Shown here: one piece after another, positions 22,892 through 26,140 of the stretch
Layout of the letters: every line of letters begins with the position of its first letter
How positions within the stretch are numbered: position 1 is the stretch's first letter
Source of the DNA: an uncultured Bacilli bacterium
GTDB lineage: Bacteria > Bacillota_I > Bacilli_A > RF39 > UBA660
Length of the DNA stretch: 26,140 nucleotides
Assembly: GCA_947630195.1 (NCBI GenBank)
Contig: CANRGQ010000011.1
Coordinates: 1 to 26,140, forward strand
Direction of reading: 5' to 3'
Notes under the pieces: generated by a model
Databases searched by the model: none
What the model saw: the letters and a program-made list of their open reading frames with translations, nothing else
Told to the model about the DNA's origin: nothing
Program-made: the position numbers and the translations under genes

Positions 22892-22978
22892 AACAAAGAG
22901 AGAAATCTCATTTTTGTTAATCAAAGGACTTTACGTCCACTCGAGATAGTTACATTTGATGGCTATCTCTTTTATTTT
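22892..22978 (+). ncRNA. Structured small RNA candidate with possible pseudoknot and terminator
   Basis: A short transcription unit without an ORF. Hairpin 1: GAGA-GAAA-TCTC (22898-22909) extended by AACAAA/TTTGTT. Hairpin 2: GGAC-TTTAC-GTCC (22926-22938). Hairpin 3: GAGATAG (22943-22949) with CTATCTC (22963-22969), followed by TTTTATTTT, an intrinsic terminator. ATCAAA (22920-22925) can pair with TTTGAT (22955-22960) in the loop of hairpin 3, giving a pseudoknot or an alternative fold. It lies between the MazF-like gene and a convergent tRNA, so it is not a leader of a plus-strand gene. No known RNA family is recognised. Confidence 0.5.
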
Positions 22979-22980
22979 GC

Positions 22981-23010
22981 ATAAGAAAAAACTCCCATAA
23001 ATTGGAAGTT
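22981..23010 (-). terminator. tRNA-Arg terminator
   Basis: Stem 22990-22996 with 23004-23010 (one G-T pair), 7-base loop, TTTTTTCTT on the minus strand. Confidence 0.65.
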
Positions 23011-23020
23011 AAATTATAAA

Positions 23021-23097
23021 TGGCGTCCCCGAGGTGAATCGAACACCTAGTCTTTCGCTTAGGAGGCAAATGCATTATCCAATTATGCTACGGGGAC
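23021..23097 (-). tRNA. tRNA-Arg, anticodon CCT
   Basis: The minus strand folds as a complete tRNA: acceptor GTCCCCG (23091-23097) with CGGGGAC, D arm, anticodon loop CTCCTAA (anticodon CCT, codon AGG), T arm GGTGTTCGATTCACC, discriminator G and an encoded CCA (23021-23023). A TATAAT lies at 23107-23112 with a weak TTTATA 17 bases away inside the spoVAE terminator. Confidence 0.95.
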
Positions 23098-23111
23098 ACA
23101 CAAAATATTAT

Positions 23112-23144
23112 ACCAAAATAAAAAAGAGATATAAATCCCTTTTT
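23112..23144 (-). terminator. Terminator of the spoIIAA-like/sigF/spoVA operon
   Basis: Ten-base stem (23121-23130 with 23135-23144, one G-T pair), ATAA loop, T-run on the minus strand; it overlaps the stop of spoVAE. Confidence 0.65.
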
Positions 23145-23494
23145 TAATCTTTGGCTTTAAAAAGGATGGTAAAAATAAATGAGAAAACAATGACGCTTAC
23201 TAAAGAGATACCTGGATTACTAAGCATTCCTGTGAATATGCCTAATGCTCCACACTCTTCAAAACCCGTAATTGCTCCTTCATAAAGCATATGACCAAAG
23301 TTCGAAATTAAAATGGTGGCTCCCGCTCCAAAACAATCGACGATTTTTCCATATATACCCAAGAAGGATAATATGGCACCGATGACGGTTAAAGTACTTG
23401 TAATATGACCAGGAGTAACTTTGGTATTATCTAAGATAACTTGGCAAATTAAACAGATGAGTCCCGAAAAGATAAAGGCTTTTAAATACATCAT
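23144..23494 (-). CDS. spoVAE: Stage V sporulation protein AE (SpoVAEb type)
   Basis: A 116-residue membrane protein with three to four hydrophobic helices, matching SpoVAEb in size and in the motifs KVTPGHITSTLTVIGAILSF and GAGATILISNFGHMLYEGAI. SpoVA proteins form the forespore inner-membrane channel for Ca-dipicolinic acid uptake and release (family knowledge). The start lies directly after the spoVAD stop, with GGAGG 8 bases upstream. The AC-AD-AE set without AA, AB, AEa or AF is the minimal clostridial-type arrangement. Confidence 0.9.
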   Translation of the reverse strand: MMYLKAFIFSGLICLICQVILDNTKVTPGHITSTLTVIGAILSFLGIYGKIVDCFGAGATILISNFGHMLYEGAITGFEECGALGIFTGMLSNPGISLVSVIVFSFIFTILFKAKD

Positions 23495-24469
23495 TTACAT
23501 TACCTCCAAACTAACAGCATGAGCAATGGCCGGGATTGGACTTTTTTGGTTAACGAAGGTTTTACTATGGAGAGCCCCCGTTCCAATAATTAAGATTTTT
23601 TTATACTTTTTACTTTCTAATATTTTATTAAATAAAACTAATGGTAAGCAAGCCGGTCCTGATCCTCCGGAATAGGTTTCTTGACTATCTAAGTATAATT
23701 CACAACCCGCATCTAAATGTTTTTTTATTTTTAGGTTATATTTAAGTTCCGTATATTTTTTAAAAATACTTCCCCCAATACAACCTAAATCACCAGTTAA
23801 AATTAAATCATAATAATCAACATCTCTTTTTAAATCTGTTAAGTGCTCATACAAAGTATGGGCCGCAGCCGGGGCCATAACAGCTCCGAGGTTATTGGCA
23901 TCATTAATTCCCATTTCGGTAACTTTTCCAATAGTAGCTGATTCTATTTTGATTTTACTTTCCTCATTAGATAAAAGGGTACTAATGGATGCTGTTGCCG
24001 TAAATGTTGATGTATGTGGTTTTGGAACGCCATATTCTATTGGATACCTAAATTGTCTTTCCGCGGTTAAGTTATGACTACTTGTTACATCAATTATTTT
24101 TTTAATTGTTTTATTTTCTAAAAACATCGCCGCAATTATTAAGGATTCGGGAAAAGTAGCACACGCACTATATATTCCTAAAAGAGAGATGGGAATATTT
24201 TGTGTCGCGTAACTAGTGGCTGAAATTTGATTTAATAAATCTCCCCCAATGATTAGAGAGACATCATCATTATCTAATTTATTTTTTTCCATAATTCCTT
24301 TAATAACGGTTTTTTGCATTTTAACTTCCGCTTTCTCAAAAGTTTTTTCCCCAAAATAATAGTCATCCATTTTGAGATTTACTTTTTTAAGTTTACTATC
24401 ACTTTCCATGGGGCCCGCTAATGTGAAGTAATCATTTAAATAGACATTGTTAAATTTTAAACTAGCCAT
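23495..24469 (-). CDS. spoVAD: Stage V sporulation protein AD (thiolase-like DPA-binding protein)
   Basis: A 324-residue protein of the SpoVAD family, thiolase-fold: SLLGIYSACATFPESLIIAA, the RQFRYPIEYGVPKPHTSTFT segment, GVPKP, and GSGPACLPLVLFNKI are characteristic. SpoVAD binds dipicolinic acid and is essential for its import into the forespore. The gene overlaps spoVAC by 8 bases and abuts spoVAE, so it is co-translated. Length is close to the usual 330-340. Confidence 0.95.
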   Translation of the reverse strand: MASLKFNNVYLNDYFTLAGPMESDSKLKKVNLKMDDYYFGEKTFEKAEVKMQKTVIKGIMEKNKLDNDDVSLIIGGDLLNQISATSYATQNIPISLLGIYSACATFPESLIIAAMFLENKTIKKIIDVTSSHNLTAERQFRYPIEYGVPKPHTSTFTATASISTLLSNEESKIKIESATIGKVTEMGINDANNLGAVMAPAAAHTLYEHLTDLKRDVDYYDLILTGDLGCIGGSIFKKYTELKYNLKIKKHLDAGCELYLDSQETYSGGSGPACLPLVLFNKILESKKYKKILIIGTGALHSKTFVNQKSPIPAIAHAVSLEVM

Positions 24470-24899
24470 AAATTGCCACCTTTAATATGGCTAAGAAGAA
24501 AGCACTTACAATTCCATATAAAATTACAGAACCTGCTAGTTTAAAAAGATTAGCCCCAATTCCCGTAATAAAACCATCTCTTTTGTAATCTAAAGCTGCA
24601 CTTTGAATACTGTGGGCAAAACCCGTGGTGGGAATAATTAAACCACATTTCGCCTTAGAAACTAAACTATCAAATTTGCCAGTTGCAGTCATAAATGTTG
24701 CAAATAAGATTAGAATAAAGGAAAGCCAAGCATAAGAGTCAACTCTAGCTAGTCCAAAGGAATTCATTAAAATATTAATGATTACTTCCCCAATAAAGGC
24801 CACTAAACCACCCGTTAGAAAAGCCACTATTGCATTTCTTAACTTCGGTTCTTTGGGAGACATTTTCTTAACTAATTTTTGATATTCATCTCTATTCAT
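24462..24899 (-). CDS. spoVAC: Stage V sporulation protein AC
   Basis: A 145-residue membrane protein with about four hydrophobic segments. MSPKEPKLRNAIVAFLTGGL and GLIIPTTGFAHSIQSAALDY are conserved SpoVAC features; the protein is reported to act as a mechanosensitive channel in the spore inner membrane. GGTGAT lies 5 bases before ATG. It follows sigF by 38 bases and overlaps spoVAD. Confidence 0.93.
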   Translation of the reverse strand: MNRDEYQKLVKKMSPKEPKLRNAIVAFLTGGLVAFIGEVIINILMNSFGLARVDSYAWLSFILILFATFMTATGKFDSLVSKAKCGLIIPTTGFAHSIQSAALDYKRDGFITGIGANLFKLAGSVILYGIVSAFFLAILKVAIYG

Positions 24900-24937
24900 T
24901 AAATCACCATTTATATTATGGTAATTTTTAGCAAGTA

Positions 24938-25576
24938 TTATACACTCAGATATTTTCGCATTTTTTCTAAGCTTCTTTTTTCATAACGAGATACCATTAC
25001 TTGCGTCATATTAAGTTTTTTAGCAACTTCACTTTGCGTTAAATCTTCATAATAACGAGATTTTATTATATTCCTTTCTTCATTTGATAAAACTTCAAAA
25101 CTATTATCCACTAATATTTTGGTATCTAAATCCATACTTTTACCAATACTTTCATAGATACTTCTGTCTTCTTCTTTAGGACTATCTAAAGACATTACTA
25201 AAGATGCACTCATACAAGCCATATCAATATCATCTTTACTTAAACCTAAGACCTCTGATAATTCTAAGTTACTAGGTAGTTTTCCCAAACTTTGAGCTAA
25301 AGTATATCTTGCTGTTTCAATTTTTTTATAAAGTTGTAATAAATCTTTACTAACCTTTAAATTTCTGTTACAAGCAAGCATGTACATTTCCCCAAAGATA
25401 TAATCATGCGCATAAGATGAAAATTTCGCATCACTTTCGGGCTTATATTTTTTTAAAGCTTTTAAAAGTCCCACTACTCCAGCTTGATATAAATCATTTT
25501 TATCAACTCCATAAAAATGATTAGCCATTTTCCAAATCATTTTTTCTTGATTTTTTAATACTTTTTCATATTCCAT
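24938..25576 (-). CDS. sigF: Forespore sigma factor SigF
   Basis: A 212-residue sporulation sigma factor: region 2 (DLYQAGVVGLLKALKKY, then FSSYAHDYIFGEM), region 3 (LGKLPSNLELSEVLGLSKDD) and region 4 (LTQSEVAKKLNMTQVMVSRY). The family cannot fully separate SigF from SigG, but the position right after a SpoIIAA-like gene and before spoVA is the spoIIA/spoVA synteny of Bacillus, which supports SigF. ATG 25576 (AGGTG 6 bases upstream) is chosen over GTG 25585. It overlaps the spoIIAA-like gene by 11 bases. The gene for the anti-sigma factor SpoIIAB, normally between them, is absent. Confidence 0.88.
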   Translation of the reverse strand: MEYEKVLKNQEKMIWKMANHFYGVDKNDLYQAGVVGLLKALKKYKPESDAKFSSYAHDYIFGEMYMLACNRNLKVSKDLLQLYKKIETARYTLAQSLGKLPSNLELSEVLGLSKDDIDMACMSASLVMSLDSPKEEDRSIYESIGKSMDLDTKILVDNSFEVLSNEERNIIKSRYYEDLTQSEVAKKLNMTQVMVSRYEKRSLEKMRKYLSV

Positions 25577-25928
25577 TTCTAACACCTAAATTTTTTATTA
25601 ATCTCGCTTCCGAAGATTCGCCCTTTAAATGAAGATGTTTTAATTTAAAACTTAATTCATCACATCCATTACAAAGATAAATATTACCACCATTTGCTTT
25701 TACCGCATACTTAATTAAGAAAATTGTTTGTACTCCTACTTGGTCCATACTTTTTAATTTTTTTAAATTAAGAATGACATTCTCTATTTTATGTTTTTTT
25801 ATTACAGGAATAATATAGTTATGAATTTTATTTATGTTATTCTTATTTAAATTACCACCGAGTCTTATAAAAAGTATTTCTTTTTTACTTCTTTTTAACT
25901 TCCTGTACTCTAAATCTATCTTTAACAT
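25566..25928 (-). CDS. SpoIIAA-like STAS-domain protein lacking the phosphorylatable Ser
   Basis: A 120-residue STAS protein in the place of spoIIAA. The core pattern fits: ILFIRLGGNL, VILNLKKLKSMD, GVQTIFLIKYAVKANGGNIY. In SpoIIAA the loop after the Asp reads DSSG and its first Ser is phosphorylated by SpoIIAB. Here it reads MDQVGV (61-66), so both Ser are replaced by Gln and Val. Together with the lack of spoIIAB, the classical partner-switch cannot run as in Bacillus. ATG 25928 has AGGTG 6 bases upstream; the longer frame from 25958 is less likely. A perfect Spo0A box lies about 53 bases upstream. Confidence 0.75.
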   Translation of the reverse strand: MLKIDLEYRKLKRSKKEILFIRLGGNLNKNNINKIHNYIIPVIKKHKIENVILNLKKLKSMDQVGVQTIFLIKYAVKANGGNIYLCNGCDELSFKLKHLHLKGESSEARLIKNLGVRNGI

Positions 25929-25980
25929 ATATTCACCTGCTACTTTAATATAGAGCATTTTTAATTATTTTTAAACCACC

Positions 25981-25987
25981 TTCGACA
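25981..25987 (-). promoter_or_regulatory. Perfect Spo0A box upstream of the spoIIAA-like/sigF operon
   Basis: TGTCGAA on the minus strand (TTCGACA on plus) is the exact 0A-box consensus. A near match TGTCAAA lies 40 bases further upstream (26021-26027). This fits activation of the operon by Spo0A~P. No convincing sigma-H promoter could be assigned. Confidence 0.6.
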
Positions 25988-26076
25988 AAACTTCTATTTA
26001 GTTGGTAAAATATGGCAAAGTTTGACAAAATATATATTTATATTTTTTATTGATTTTATAGAAATTTGGTGAATTA

Positions 26077-26130
26077 GACAAGAAAAAGCAACTAGCAAAG
26101 CAAGGAAATAAAGTGGACAAGTAAAAGCAA
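26077..26130. repeat. Short direct repeat at the right edge
   Basis: GACAAGAAAAAGCAA (26077-26091) and GACAAGTAAAAGCAA (26116-26130), one mismatch, 39 bases apart start to start. No gene is visible in 25959-26140 apart from the Spo0A boxes. Confidence 0.4.
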
Positions 26131-26140
26131 TTTAAAATTG

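Noticed and set aside
22943..22969. Fluoride-type riboswitch end (TGATGGCT) in the ncRNA
   Set aside because: Only the 3' piece is similar; the GGCGATG start and the first stem of that class are absent, and no transporter gene follows.
1..26140. CRISPR arrays, insertion sequences or prophage genes
   Set aside because: No spaced repeat array, no complete transposase and no phage structural or integrase genes were found; only Rpn-type remnants.
25995..26140. Open minus-strand frame entering from the right edge
   Set aside because: Its composition (Cys/Phe/Tyr-rich, low complexity) does not look like a protein end, and it runs through the Spo0A box region.

Overview
The window looks like a chromosome segment of a low-GC, Gram-positive, endospore-forming bacterium (Bacillota), most likely a gut-type Bacilli/Erysipelotrichia or RF39-like lineage. 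The reasons are strongly AT-rich coding and spacer DNA, AGGAGG-type ribosome sites, a mraZ-rsmH-ftsL-PBP cluster with an MraZ operator, and sporulation genes (spoIIAA-like, sigF, spoVAC/AD/AE, spoIVB) with a perfect Spo0A box. TGA is used as a stop (for example in rsmH and the spoIIAA-like gene), so this is not the Mycoplasma genetic code. The lineage is inferred from gene content only.

Layout. 1-3250: two tandem paralogous, wall-anchored beta-solenoid surface proteins; the second has a G8 tract between its -35 and -10 boxes, suggesting phase variation. 3340-6250: an accessory patch with remnants of an Rpn-type nuclease/transposase, a GC-rich hairpin island, a DUF3800 gene and a HipA/CtkA-like kinase with a small partner protein. 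6320-6540: two tandem, independently promoted, homologous small RNA genes on the plus strand whose outer stems differ but stay paired. 6627-10512: mraZ-rsmH-ftsL-PBP (PASTA) division operon. 10536-14066: a wall-anchored protein with a thioester-like fold and a two-gene RnfC/RnfD-like redox module. 14148-17850: an orphan PilB/ComGA-like ATPase, a small membrane protein, a membrane-tethered XRE regulator and an unknown gene. 17851-20322: spoIVB, a SanA-like protein and a DUF368 lipid carrier transporter. 20391-22837: an unusual RpoD-like sigma factor and a solitary MazF-like toxin. 22856-23097: a structured ncRNA candidate and tRNA-Arg(CCT). 23144-25928: spoIIAA-like - sigF - spoVAC - spoVAD - spoVAE, with no spoIIAB.

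How the parts work together. Three proteins share an NPxTxDN sorting signal, implying one sortase specificity acting on surface proteins. The division cluster supplies septal peptidoglycan synthesis, and the DUF368 protein probably recycles the lipid carrier for the same pathway. The sporulation genes cover forespore sigma activation, dipicolinic acid uptake and the later signal from forespore to mother cell. The strongest candidates for undescribed biology are the tandem small RNAs at 6361-6537, the sigF locus without spoIIAB and without the phosphorylatable serine, and the G-tract promoter of the surface protein.
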